Source of the DNA: a bacterium
GTDB lineage: Bacteria; UBP15; UBA6099; JAJRTR01
NCBI GenBank assembly: GCA_024278215.1
Contig: JAJRTR010000170.1
Location: 1-30,066, forward strand
DNA length: 30,066 nucleotides
Direction: 5' to 3'
The notes below the pieces were generated by a model that was not told where the DNA came from, did no database searches, and saw nothing but the letters and a program-made list of their open reading frames with translations. This document shows, piece by piece, positions 23,085 to 30,066 of the stretch. The translations under genes and the position numbers were made by a program. Numbering within the stretch: the stretch's first letter is position 1; the number at the start of each line of letters is the position of its first letter.

Positions 23085-24830
23085 ATGCTGCTGCTGAACC
23101 CAAAGAAACATGTGCGGAAGTATAAAGACGAAAAAACAAAAGAGATTATGCTCGAGACCATTGATTTCTTCGAGAAAAAGGGGCGCGGAAAACTCAAAAA
23201 GGACGACCACGAGCGAACATGGTATGCGGACTTCCTCGAGTTCCAGAAGGAAAACAGGATATTCGCGCGGCTGCTCACCCCGGCGCAATATGGAGGCGGC
23301 GACGAAGAATACCGCTGGGATACTTTCCGCAATTGTGAGTTCAATGAGATACTGGGTTTCTACGGCCTCTGCTACTGGTATACGTGGCAGGTGAGCATAC
23401 TCGGGCTCGGACCGATATGGATCAGCGACAACGAAGTTGTCAAAAAGAAAACAGCCGAGCTGCTCAAAGAAGGTGGCATCTTCGGTTTCGGGCTCTCCGA
23501 GAAGGAGCACGGCGCGGACATCTATTCGACGGAGATGCTGCTCGTGCCGCAGGACGACGGTACATATCTCGCAAACGGCCGCAAGTATTACATCGGCAAC
23601 GGCAACGAGGCAGCGCTGGTGTCCACACTGGGCAAGATCAAAAAACCGGGCGAAGTGGAGACCGACAAGTATAAACATTTCGTGTTCTTTGTCGTCGGCT
23701 CGAAACACGGTCGATATGAAGTTATCAAGAATGTTGTCAACAGCCAGTCGTTCGTCGCCGAGTACGGGCTCAACGACTATCCCATCGAAGAAGAAGACAT
23801 ACTCTCGAAGGGCCGCGACGCATGGGACATGGCGCTCAACACTGTGAATATAGGTAAATATAATCTTGGATGGGCTTCGATCGGGATATGCACACACGCT
23901 TTCTATGAAGCCATCCGCCACGCCGCCAACAGGAACCTCTATGGGAAATTTGTGACGGATTTTACCCATGTCAAACAACTGTTCGTGGACGCCTATTGCA
24001 GGCTCACTGCGATGAAAGCGTTCGCTCTGCGCGCTTCCGACTACATCCGCACAGCGAGCGCCGAGGACCGCCGCTATCTGCTCTTCACACCCATGGTAAA
24101 GATGAAAGTGACGACACAGGGCGAAGAAGTCATCGACAACCTCTGGGATGTCATCGCGGCGAAAGGATTCGAGAAGGACATGTATTTCGAGATGGCTGCC
24201 CGCGACATCCGCGCTCTCCCAAAACTCGAGGGCACGGTACACGTCAATATGGCGCTCATCATCAAGTTCATGCGCAACTACTTTTTTATGCCCGGCGACT
24301 TCCCCGACATCCCTGTTGTGGACGATGTGCGCAATGACGACTTCCTCTTCAACCAGGGTGCCACAAAGGGGCTCGGCAACATCCAGTTCGACGATTACAA
24401 CAAGGCCTATGACAGCGTGGACCTTCCCAATATCAACGTGTTCAAGCAGCAGATCGGAGTGCTCAAGGATTTTCTCATGGCATCGGCCTCCGATGCAGAC
24501 GCCGCGAAAGAACAGGCAAAAGACATCGACTTCCTGCTCATTCTCGGCGAGCTCTTCACGCTTGTCGCTTACGGGCAGGGCATCATCGAGTTCCACAATT
24601 TGAACGAGGGCGGCATCTCCAGCGACCTGCTCGACCAGATATTCGACTTCATGGTACGCGACTTCACGAAGTTCGCCACTCAACTGTATTCCAAGCCGCA
24701 GGCAACAGAAAAACAGATGGAATTATGTCTGAAAATGATCATGAAACCGGTGCTCGACAAGGAACGTTTCGAGCGTATATGGACTGAAGAGGTCTATCCA
24801 CTCAAAGACGCATACGAAATGAACGACTGA
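23085..24830 (+). CDS. Acyl-CoA dehydrogenase family protein, long form
   Basis: FAD-dependent dehydrogenase/oxidase-fold protein of 581 residues, longer than classical ~380-residue acyl-CoA dehydrogenases. N-terminal helices are followed by the middle beta domain (GIFGFGLSEKEHGADIYSTEM; GRKYYIGNGNEA) and a C-terminal helical domain. The AAKGFEKDMYFEMAARDIRA stretch leads into LEGTVHVNM, where E382 is the candidate catalytic base. A ~170-residue helical extension follows. ATG 23085 has GAAGGGAAG upstream; the in-frame ATG at 22986 would translate straight through repeat hairpin B and is rejected. No electron-transfer flavoprotein, CoA-ligase or thiolase gene is adjacent, so the pathway is unclear. 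Confidence 0.9.
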   Translation: MLLLNPKKHVRKYKDEKTKEIMLETIDFFEKKGRGKLKKDDHERTWYADFLEFQKENRIFARLLTPAQYGGGDEEYRWDTFRNCEFNEILGFYGLCYWYTWQVSILGLGPIWISDNEVVKKKTAELLKEGGIFGFGLSEKEHGADIYSTEMLLVPQDDGTYLANGRKYYIGNGNEAALVSTLGKIKKPGEVETDKYKHFVFFVVGSKHGRYEVIKNVVNSQSFVAEYGLNDYPIEEEDILSKGRDAWDMALNTVNIGKYNLGWASIGICTHAFYEAIRHAANRNLYGKFVTDFTHVKQLFVDAYCRLTAMKAFALRASDYIRTASAEDRRYLLFTPMVKMKVTTQGEEVIDNLWDVIAAKGFEKDMYFEMAARDIRALPKLEGTVHVNMALIIKFMRNYFFMPGDFPDIPVVDDVRNDDFLFNQGATKGLGNIQFDDYNKAYDSVDLPNINVFKQQIGVLKDFLMASASDADAAKEQAKDIDFLLILGELFTLVAYGQGIIEFHNLNEGGISSDLLDQIFDFMVRDFTKFATQLYSKPQATEKQMELCLKMIMKPVLDKERFERIWTEEVYPLKDAYEMND

Positions 24831-24896
24831 CACATGGTGAGTCGGTGTTGCCTGTGCGATTGAGTGCCCGGAGAGGTCGAATACAATCCGGAGCCG

Positions 24897-24938
24897 AGTC
24901 CGTTCGACCGAGCCCAGCGGTAATTCTGAGAACAGACT
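24897..24938 (+). repeat. Hairpin repeat family H, degenerate copy E
   Basis: AGTCCGTTC (24897-24905) pairs at 8 of 9 positions with GAACAGACT (24930-24938) around a 24-base loop that begins GACCGAGCCCAGCGG. It is preceded by GGAGCCG as in copies B and C. It lies in the 212-base gap between convergent genes, where no T-tailed terminator is seen and nothing else is recognisable. Confidence 0.5.
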
Positions 24939-25042
24939 GGTGGAAGCAAAAGCATTCTGCTGTCATGTCACGTTTGTAAATGCGCAAGTTGAGGCGGGCT
25001 GCGGTGATCGTACCGCTTTGTATTGGCGTATCGAGTGTGCAT

Positions 25043-27943
25043 TCAGTTTGGAAACGTCTTTTTCACCATTTTCTGTTTCAAGCCTATCGCGAAGTTAAAC
25101 CCGCCGCATGAGGAAGTGTCCTCACATGTAATTATGCCGCCTGCTGTGTCGTTTATGTCCGGTCGTAGATCGACAAGAACGGTTGATGACTCCGACGATG
25201 TGTTTTCAGGATCGAAAGCAAGCTGTGTCGCCAGTCCTGTGATTCGGCTCCTTTTTATGGCTGGTTCTCCAGCATCCCTGCCGGTTTGAAGATAATATCT
25301 GCCGGGTCCGACGATGTACACATTTTTCTTCAGCCACCCGGGGTCCAGACGAACGGAATAAACGCCCGGCGTAATATTCTCAAAGTAATACGCGCCTGTC
25401 TCGTCGGTAAATGCTTCGCGTATTTCTCCTGTCCGGCTCTCGAGTGTGACACGCAGTTTATCGGGAGTCAGGCCACGCAGTTTCGCGAAATAGTTTGAAT
25501 AATCGACATCGACCCTGCCGCTGACGACATAGAGCGAGAGCAGCGGTATATTGATATTGCGAGTGCCGCCCGCAGCGATATGTATTTTTTGCGGGCGCTC
25601 ATTCGTCGGAGTGATTCCGACCGGAAACGAAGCGGAGTCCACAAACACATCATACGAGCCGGGAGTCATGTTTTTCACTTCAAAGCAACCATTTTCATCT
25701 GTCGAGGCAACGTATTTGTCGCCGAGTCGAACGAGAACATCTTCAAGGGGCCGGTCGTCGTTGTCGTACTCGCCGTTCCGGTTGTGGTCGACAAAAACAA
25801 CACCGGCGGCGTTGCCGTTCTTCTTCAGAGGAATTTTCACCTCGAAACTGCGGGTAAAAACAGCTGACAAAAGATTCTCATTGCCTGCGCCGTCACGTTG
25901 TATTTTATACTCCAGATTCAGGAAATCAGTGTTGTTGAATATTCGCTTAAAGCCGAATGTAGTCCTCTGCGTGCCGCCACCCGGCATATTGAGAAAAACG
26001 CCGGCCTCTTTTTTTATGTCCATATAAAAGGAAGTCCTGTCATTGCTCAAATAATACCTGAGGCCGCAGTATTGTGTAATTCTTGTTTGATAAGCGAGGT
26101 CTTCCGCCTTGAAATCGAGGGCCTTCGCGAATCCGGCGCGGGCATCGAAACGCTTGCCCCTGTACCTGCCGCTGAATGTATAATGCCTGAAATCGCCGCC
26201 TGCGCCGGTCGTGTTTTCCCGGCCATATTCAAGGCCTGTCGACACGCTTATGTTTGAGAAGTTTTTCGACACCGTAACCGCCGTGGTGTCGACAACATTC
26301 GACGTGATCCCGGACATGTCCCCTGAACTTGGGATGTCAACATGTCTTTCGCTCAGGGTCGTCGCTATCGACATTTCAGGCCCGGGCAGGAATTTCGTCC
26401 ATCCGAACGAATAATTACTGCTGTTCAATCTCGTTGACCTGTATTCTCCATCGTCGTATTCCAGAAGTGCGAACGATGTGCGGCGTGCCGCGGCCAGTGT
26501 GAACCTCGAGTCCATTGCATCATATTCGAGCTCGACATCCCGCATCGTGTGATAATCGTCCATCGGCGCGTTTTCGCTACTTTCTCTGAGGGTTGCGCTG
26601 AGCTGGAGCGGCCCCTTTGCATATCTGCCTTTGAGTTGCATCGCCGCGCCCGCGCCGCCCGTTTCCCCGATGTCGCTTTTCGTATGTGTTCCGGCGAGTT
26701 CTCCCTCGAGAAATATCCTGCCGGCCTTTTCGTAATTCACGGTAAGGATATAGGCGGAGATTCCGGAAATATGTTTTTCCAGCGACTCTTTACGAAGCCT
26801 TCCGATGCTGAAATGCAAACCCTTATTTATGTATCTGCCGTATTGAAGAAGATTGACATTGCCTGAACTCCCGGCACCATCGAAGTATGTGAAAGTGCCC
26901 CTGCCACCGCCATACGAATACCTGAAGCCGTCGAAGCCGGTATTATTCGACAGCATATCACTGAACCGGATATCCTGGTCACCGGATGTAACGGTGTTAT
27001 CCCCGAAATGCAGTTCATGCGTATTGCGTCTGGTTTCGGATCGCCCTTTTTCAAGTTCCACCCTCATATCCGATTTATAGGAAATCCCCCTGTCCTCGAT
27101 GTCGGGGATGCCGAGCTTGAATATCGTGCGTGACGGGCGGCCGCTCTCGATCAAATGTTCCATCTTCATCTTGAGCCGCAGGTACTGGAAGTACCTGGAA
27201 GCATTCGTGTGTTCCGGCGGTCGGATCGAAATATTCGATGTCTTTTCCGATATAATCATATTGTCCCGCTTCACCTTGAAAGTGATAAGCTTCGTGTCGT
27301 CTTTCATGTCCGTATTGGGGAAAACAACTGTTTTGAACGCATGCACTTCGCCCGGTGCCAGCTTTGTCGGCTCCGGGAGTTTCCTGATTATTATATCCTT
27401 ATCAGTCTTGATGTCTATATCGAAATATTCGTCCGCACTGCCGCAGTTCGCAACTGAGAATTCGACGTTGTTTTTTTCTTTACCCCGCCAGACGAATTCA
27501 TCGGGTAGTCCGCTGATCGAAGCACATATCTTTGCGTCCACAATAAGTTCAGACTCGCCTGTTACAGCCTCGCCCGCGCCGCTTTCCGGAATCAGCGAGA
27601 CTTTTATCTTTATAATCTCTTTATCATCGACATCATCTGAAATAAGAAATGTAAATGGTATTTTTCTCGACTCGCCCCGACCGAGCGCAATCGGCGCAAG
27701 GGAGCTGATAAGCGACGCTTTGCTTCCCGCGTCTATACTTATTTTATATGTTTTATCATCGTTTGATATGTTCCTGACGACAAAGGGGATCGTGACAAAC
27801 TCCCTTGATTTCACAACGCGGCCGGGAGCGAAGGCGGGCTGAACAACAACGTCGGCAGCCTGCGCGGCCGCCGCGCAGAGAGCTAATGCAAAGATACATG
27901 CCGACACCGATATTCTCTTAATTACTTTCGACGGTTCCGCCAT
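25043..27943 (-). CDS. Usher-like outer-membrane protein with CNA-B/SdrD-like C-terminal domains
   Basis: The 966-residue exported protein has a signal peptide (VIKRISVSACIFALALCAAAAQA). Two Ig-like domains (~34-240) with VTIPFVVRNISNDDKTYKI come next. A long stretch (~250-690) of alternating short beta strands rich in Gly, Tyr and Arg suits an outer-membrane barrel. Residues ~705-790 are an SdrD/CNA-B-like module (GVVFVDHNRNGEYDNDDRP, then GSYDVFVD) and ~805-880 a second one (YYFENITPGVYSVRLDP). The layout recalls ushers that carry plug and C-terminal beta domains. ATG 27943 is chosen for the signal peptide, although no ribosome site precedes it; ATG 28042 behind GGAGGGG would add 33 residues. 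Usher function is inferred from structure and neighbours, not from a recognised FimD motif. Confidence 0.7.
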   Translation of the reverse strand: MAEPSKVIKRISVSACIFALALCAAAAQAADVVVQPAFAPGRVVKSREFVTIPFVVRNISNDDKTYKISIDAGSKASLISSLAPIALGRGESRKIPFTFLISDDVDDKEIIKIKVSLIPESGAGEAVTGESELIVDAKICASISGLPDEFVWRGKEKNNVEFSVANCGSADEYFDIDIKTDKDIIIRKLPEPTKLAPGEVHAFKTVVFPNTDMKDDTKLITFKVKRDNMIISEKTSNISIRPPEHTNASRYFQYLRLKMKMEHLIESGRPSRTIFKLGIPDIEDRGISYKSDMRVELEKGRSETRRNTHELHFGDNTVTSGDQDIRFSDMLSNNTGFDGFRYSYGGGRGTFTYFDGAGSSGNVNLLQYGRYINKGLHFSIGRLRKESLEKHISGISAYILTVNYEKAGRIFLEGELAGTHTKSDIGETGGAGAAMQLKGRYAKGPLQLSATLRESSENAPMDDYHTMRDVELEYDAMDSRFTLAAARRTSFALLEYDDGEYRSTRLNSSNYSFGWTKFLPGPEMSIATTLSERHVDIPSSGDMSGITSNVVDTTAVTVSKNFSNISVSTGLEYGRENTTGAGGDFRHYTFSGRYRGKRFDARAGFAKALDFKAEDLAYQTRITQYCGLRYYLSNDRTSFYMDIKKEAGVFLNMPGGGTQRTTFGFKRIFNNTDFLNLEYKIQRDGAGNENLLSAVFTRSFEVKIPLKKNGNAAGVVFVDHNRNGEYDNDDRPLEDVLVRLGDKYVASTDENGCFEVKNMTPGSYDVFVDSASFPVGITPTNERPQKIHIAAGGTRNINIPLLSLYVVSGRVDVDYSNYFAKLRGLTPDKLRVTLESRTGEIREAFTDETGAYYFENITPGVYSVRLDPGWLKKNVYIVGPGRYYLQTGRDAGEPAIKRSRITGLATQLAFDPENTSSESSTVLVDLRPDINDTAGGIITCEDTSSCGGFNFAIGLKQKMVKKTFPN

Positions 27944-28124
27944 GACCGGATCAGGGATATGCGAACGGCAAAGTGCGGTATAACAAAAGGACTTCAATGC
28001 GGAGAACACCGGTGCCCGGAGGAAACAGAGAGTAAAAGACATTCCCCTCCGCGCGCTTCGTTTCCCTGCGAATTCCGTGTTGATGTTTTTTTGTATTCTG
28101 CACATTTCATCCAGTCGCCTGCAA
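27944..28124 (-). other. Gap between possible pilin and usher-like genes
   Basis: 181 bases without a supported separate gene. The usher-like frame stays open through it to 28141 and includes an ATG at 28042 with GGAGGGG just upstream, so part of it may encode an N-terminal extension. No terminator is seen, consistent with read-through from the upstream gene. Confidence 0.35.
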
Positions 28125-28703
28125 CTATATCGCCTCGGCAAGTGTATATACTATGGTGATGCTGTAACTGCCGGGTTTGTCGGTCCAATCGGTTTTGACT
28201 CTGTAATCAATTTCCACGGCACCGTCGCCCGAACCGGAATCGACTATGTTTTCGTTTGTAGTAAACGGAGTGTAATTGCCGGTGCCGTTAAGTCTCCATT
28301 CCAGGTGACCGCAGGCCTTGTGTCCCGCAATGGAGACAAATTCGGGAGTCGTCGCGCGTGCTGTAATCTCCCAGTTGAGTGTTTCGGTGTCTATTATGGT
28401 GATTTTCTGCGCGTAGTCGAGTGAGGAAGCGCCTATCTCTTTGAAACCTTTCATTAAGTCGGAAGCGTAAACGTAACCGAAATCGACCGAGCCGCTGTCG
28501 GCGACAATAAAAAAATCCGCGCGGCAGATACTGGTTTTCAAGCAGATCGACAAAGTGATCAATATTATGATAAACGGCAATATTCCCGTGCCGAACTCTT
28601 TTCGCGAAGCCGTATTATTATGTGACGAACCGCTGGTTGTCATCGCCGCCGTCGCGAAGGAGCCGCCTTTTAAATATCGTGTCGTAAAATATTCCGTTTT
28701 CAA
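28125..28703 (-). CDS. Small secreted protein, possible pilin subunit (TTG start)
   Basis: The 192-residue product starts at TTG (28701-28703), six bases after a perfect GAGGAG (28710-28715). A GTG at 28727 and an ATG at 28643 are less well placed. A charged ~40-residue leader precedes a hydrophobic export segment (ILPFIIILITLSICLKTSIC) and a ~125-residue beta-rich mature part (DFFIVADSGSVDFGYVYASD) ending DKPGSYSITIVYTLAEAI. That closing pattern is common among Ig-fold secreted subunits. Position between chaperone and usher-like genes suggests a fibre subunit. Family identity is not recognised; pilin is inference. Confidence 0.65.
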   Translation of the reverse strand: MKTEYFTTRYLKGGSFATAAMTTSGSSHNNTASRKEFGTGILPFIIILITLSICLKTSICRADFFIVADSGSVDFGYVYASDLMKGFKEIGASSLDYAQKITIIDTETLNWEITARATTPEFVSIAGHKACGHLEWRLNGTGNYTPFTTNENIVDSGSGDGAVEIDYRVKTDWTDKPGSYSITIVYTLAEAI

Positions 28704-28740
28704 TGTTCTCTCCTCGGGCTGTAACACGGAGTTTGAGCCA

Positions 28741-28777
28741 GTTGCAGTCGACCGCAGCCGAAACAGAATTTTGCAAC
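28741..28777 (+). repeat. Hairpin repeat family H, copy C
   Basis: GTTGCA (28741-28746) pairs with TGCAAC (28772-28777). Further GAGCC/GGTTC pairing outside continues past one mismatch and includes one G-T wobble. The 25-base loop contains GACCGCAGC (28750-28758). It lies in the 93-base space between the chaperone and possible-pilin genes, inside an apparent operon, where it could modulate relative expression. Confidence 0.7.
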
Positions 28778-28796
28778 CGGTTCGTTTGTATAAAGC

Positions 28797-29597
28797 TCAA
28801 TCGGCAACGAAATGTGTTTCTCCGGCAATAAGCCTGTCCGTGCCAATGTCGAGAACGGCGAGTGCGATATACTCACCGGCTGGAAACGAACCGTCGAAGA
28901 CTGTTGTGATTTCTCTCTCTCGGCCCGGAACGACATAATATTTAGATGGAATCTCCGTGCGGCCTATCGTCACTCCATCCATATTTCTTATTTCAACGAA
29001 ACCGCCAGGCTTGAGAAGTGTGTTTCCACTATTTTTAAATCTGACTATCGCACGATAGCGTGAACCGCTTTCACTGTTTTTATTGATTGTTACGCCGGAA
29101 ATCGCACCATCGGGGTGTCGGTCTTTCATCACATTTACAAAAACTCTTACGGCATACCTGAATTTTGTTTTGATCATAATCTGCATCGTTTTTTCGGCAT
29201 TATCGCGAGAGTCCGGCATCTCGACGCCTTCAAGCATGATCGACGTCCAATAGGAGCCGGACGCATTCAGGGGAACATCTATCGAGTACTTGACTATGTC
29301 GCGGCTGTTACCCGGCAATTCGGTTGTTTTCCCGGAGACGGCGATCCAGTCGCTGCAACTCCGGTCGCCGGTTCCAGCTTGTAAACTCACGTCGTTGCCG
29401 TCGGGAAGCTTGTCCCAGTCTTCGAGATAGAGCCTGACTTTTTCTGCAGCCGGAGACATGTTTTCAAGCCGCATCTCTCCAGTGTAGACCCTTCCCGGCA
29501 GCGCGTCGATCTCGATCAGCATCGGAGATACATTGAATGCTTCCGCCTGAAACGGTATCACTGATAAACACAATGTTAGAATTATCTTTCGCAGCAT
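28797..29597 (-). CDS. PapD-like periplasmic fimbrial chaperone
   Basis: The 266-residue exported protein has a signal peptide (MLRKIILTLCLSVIPFQAEA) and then FNVSPMLIEIDALPGRVYTGEMRLENMS, the strand pattern of PapD-type chaperone first domains. A second beta-sandwich half begins near residue 165 (SGSRYRAIVRFKNSGNTLLKPGGFVEIRN). Such chaperones cap fibre subunits in the periplasm and hand them to an usher. ATG 29597 has GAGGA eight bases upstream; the in-frame ATG at 29612 is poorly spaced. Its 5' end overlaps the membrane-protein gene by 134 bases. The conserved PapD catalytic Arg/Lys pair could not be confirmed by eye, so the assignment rests on fold pattern and neighbours. Confidence 0.7.
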   Translation of the reverse strand: MLRKIILTLCLSVIPFQAEAFNVSPMLIEIDALPGRVYTGEMRLENMSPAAEKVRLYLEDWDKLPDGNDVSLQAGTGDRSCSDWIAVSGKTTELPGNSRDIVKYSIDVPLNASGSYWTSIMLEGVEMPDSRDNAEKTMQIMIKTKFRYAVRVFVNVMKDRHPDGAISGVTINKNSESGSRYRAIVRFKNSGNTLLKPGGFVEIRNMDGVTIGRTEIPSKYYVVPGREREITTVFDGSFPAGEYIALAVLDIGTDRLIAGETHFVAD

Positions 29598-30027
29598 CGC
29601 CGGAGTCCTCATCTCTCGTTGTTTCGTTTGAATCTTCGATCTTTAAAACCGCAGGGAATATTCCGGGCACGATGCCTCCGGCACCTGTTACGCCTGTATT
29701 CCCGCTGCTGTCCGCACCGGCCACTCGCAGTCTCCCGGCAGTCCGGCCGGCGACATCAGGAGCACTGAACAACCAGGCAACGCATATCACGAGCGCGCCC
29801 GCCGACGTCATCACCAGGTCCAGTGCTTCTATGTTTCCAAGCATCATGATGTCGTCCCACAAAACTTCCTTAAGAGAACCGCAAACGACAGTCATCAGGA
29901 ACGCTGTCATGATTGCGCCGAGCCTGCCCATTCTGATTGAACTGAAAAACATATAGAGCAATGCGCAAATCACTATACCGGCCATGAAGTGTGCGATACC
30001 GTCTGTTCCTGAAATGAAGTGTGGCAT
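29464..30027 (-). CDS. Small membrane protein, VanZ/YfiM-like pattern
   Basis: The 187-residue product has three predicted membrane helices in the first ~92 residues (IAHFMAGIVICALLYMFF; AIMTAFLMTVVCGSLKEVLW; ALDLVMTSAGALVICVAWLF) and a low-complexity polar tail. Charged residues in or beside helices (DGIAH, KEVLWDD, LDLVMTSAG) resemble small VanZ/YfiM-type proteins of unclear function; this is a weak pattern match. ATG 30027 has an AGAG about ten bases upstream. The last ~45 codons overlap the chaperone's signal-peptide region in another frame, so either the overlap is real or a frameshift or assembly error moved the stop. It is the first gene of the minus-strand surface locus in view. Confidence 0.55.
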   Translation of the reverse strand: MPHFISGTDGIAHFMAGIVICALLYMFFSSIRMGRLGAIMTAFLMTVVCGSLKEVLWDDIMMLGNIEALDLVMTSAGALVICVAWLFSAPDVAGRTAGRLRVAGADSSGNTGVTGAGGIVPGIFPAVLKIEDSNETTRDEDSGDAAKDNSNIVFISDTVSGGSIQCISDADRDRRAAGKGLHWRDAA

Positions 30028-30047
30028 TGGAATAGTTCTCTTTTCTT

Positions 30048-30066
30048 CGGAGCCAATTGCAAAATC
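30048..30066. repeat. Hairpin repeat family H, partial copy D at window edge
   Basis: GGAGCCAATTGCAAAATC matches an arm of copies B and C (GGAGCCGATTGCA; or, on the other strand, the arm of C ending GCAAAATTC). The window stops before a loop would be seen, so orientation and completeness are unknown. Confidence 0.45.

Noticed and set aside
22977-24683. 568-codon open frame on the minus strand opposite the acyl-CoA dehydrogenase
   Set aside because: The plus-strand protein has clear family motifs across this interval. The antisense product shows no recognisable domain and is a by-product of codon bias.

Overview
The window reads as chromosomal DNA from a Gram-negative bacterium of roughly balanced GC content. 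The evidence is a predicted outer-membrane usher-like protein, a PapD-like periplasmic chaperone and many Shine-Dalgarno-led genes. No rRNA, tRNA, transposase, phage gene or CRISPR array is visible, and the sequence alone does not fix the phylum. The wealth of radical SAM enzymes, large secreted Ig-like/CNA-B-like proteins and dispersed palindromic repeats would suit an anaerobic, little-studied lineage, but that is inference.

Layout. 1-3626 (+) is the 3' part of a large surface or secreted protein with two homologous ~370-residue modules, an Ig-like domain and a carboxypeptidase-regulatory-like domain, followed by hairpin terminators. 3850-6083 (-) is a pair: a PfkB-family kinase followed by a nucleotide-sugar epimerase/dehydratase. 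6304-6894 (+) is an ECF sigma factor with no visible anti-sigma gene. 7095-8896 (+) is an ATPase plus FecCD/BtuC-type permease for iron-chelate, haem or cobalamin uptake, without a binding protein.

9112-22618 (+) is the centrepiece: thirteen same-strand genes with gaps of at most 100 bases and several overlaps. A PAS histidine kinase and NarL-type response regulator come first. They are followed by a SPASM-like radical SAM protein, a WbqC-family protein, a natural fusion of an SDR epimerase with a DegT-type aminotransferase, a B12-binding-type radical SAM protein, two SAM methyltransferases, a second SDR, an ATP-grasp ligase, a metallophosphoesterase, a DPM1-like glycosyltransferase, and a second B12-binding-type radical SAM protein. 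That last gene appears to start at CTG. Together they look like a pathway that builds and decorates an unusual amino-sugar-containing glycan or glycoconjugate. The product cannot be named from sequence.

22619-23084 is a 466-base non-coding block packed with palindromes. It precedes an orphan acyl-CoA dehydrogenase (23085-24830, +). 25043-30027 (-) is a chaperone/usher-like surface-fibre locus: small membrane protein, PapD-like chaperone, small secreted protein (possible pilin) and an usher-like outer-membrane protein with CNA-B/SdrD-like C-terminal domains.

The least expected signal is non-coding. A hairpin family has a conserved GACCG...AGC segment at the 5' side of a constant 24-25-base loop and stems that differ between copies yet stay self-complementary. 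It occurs at 9007-9046, 22990-23036, 28741-28777 and, in degenerate form, 24897-24938; a partial arm lies at the right window edge. Other dispersed palindromic modules are shared between 8893-8923, 22808-22833, 3737-3776 and 22842-22881.
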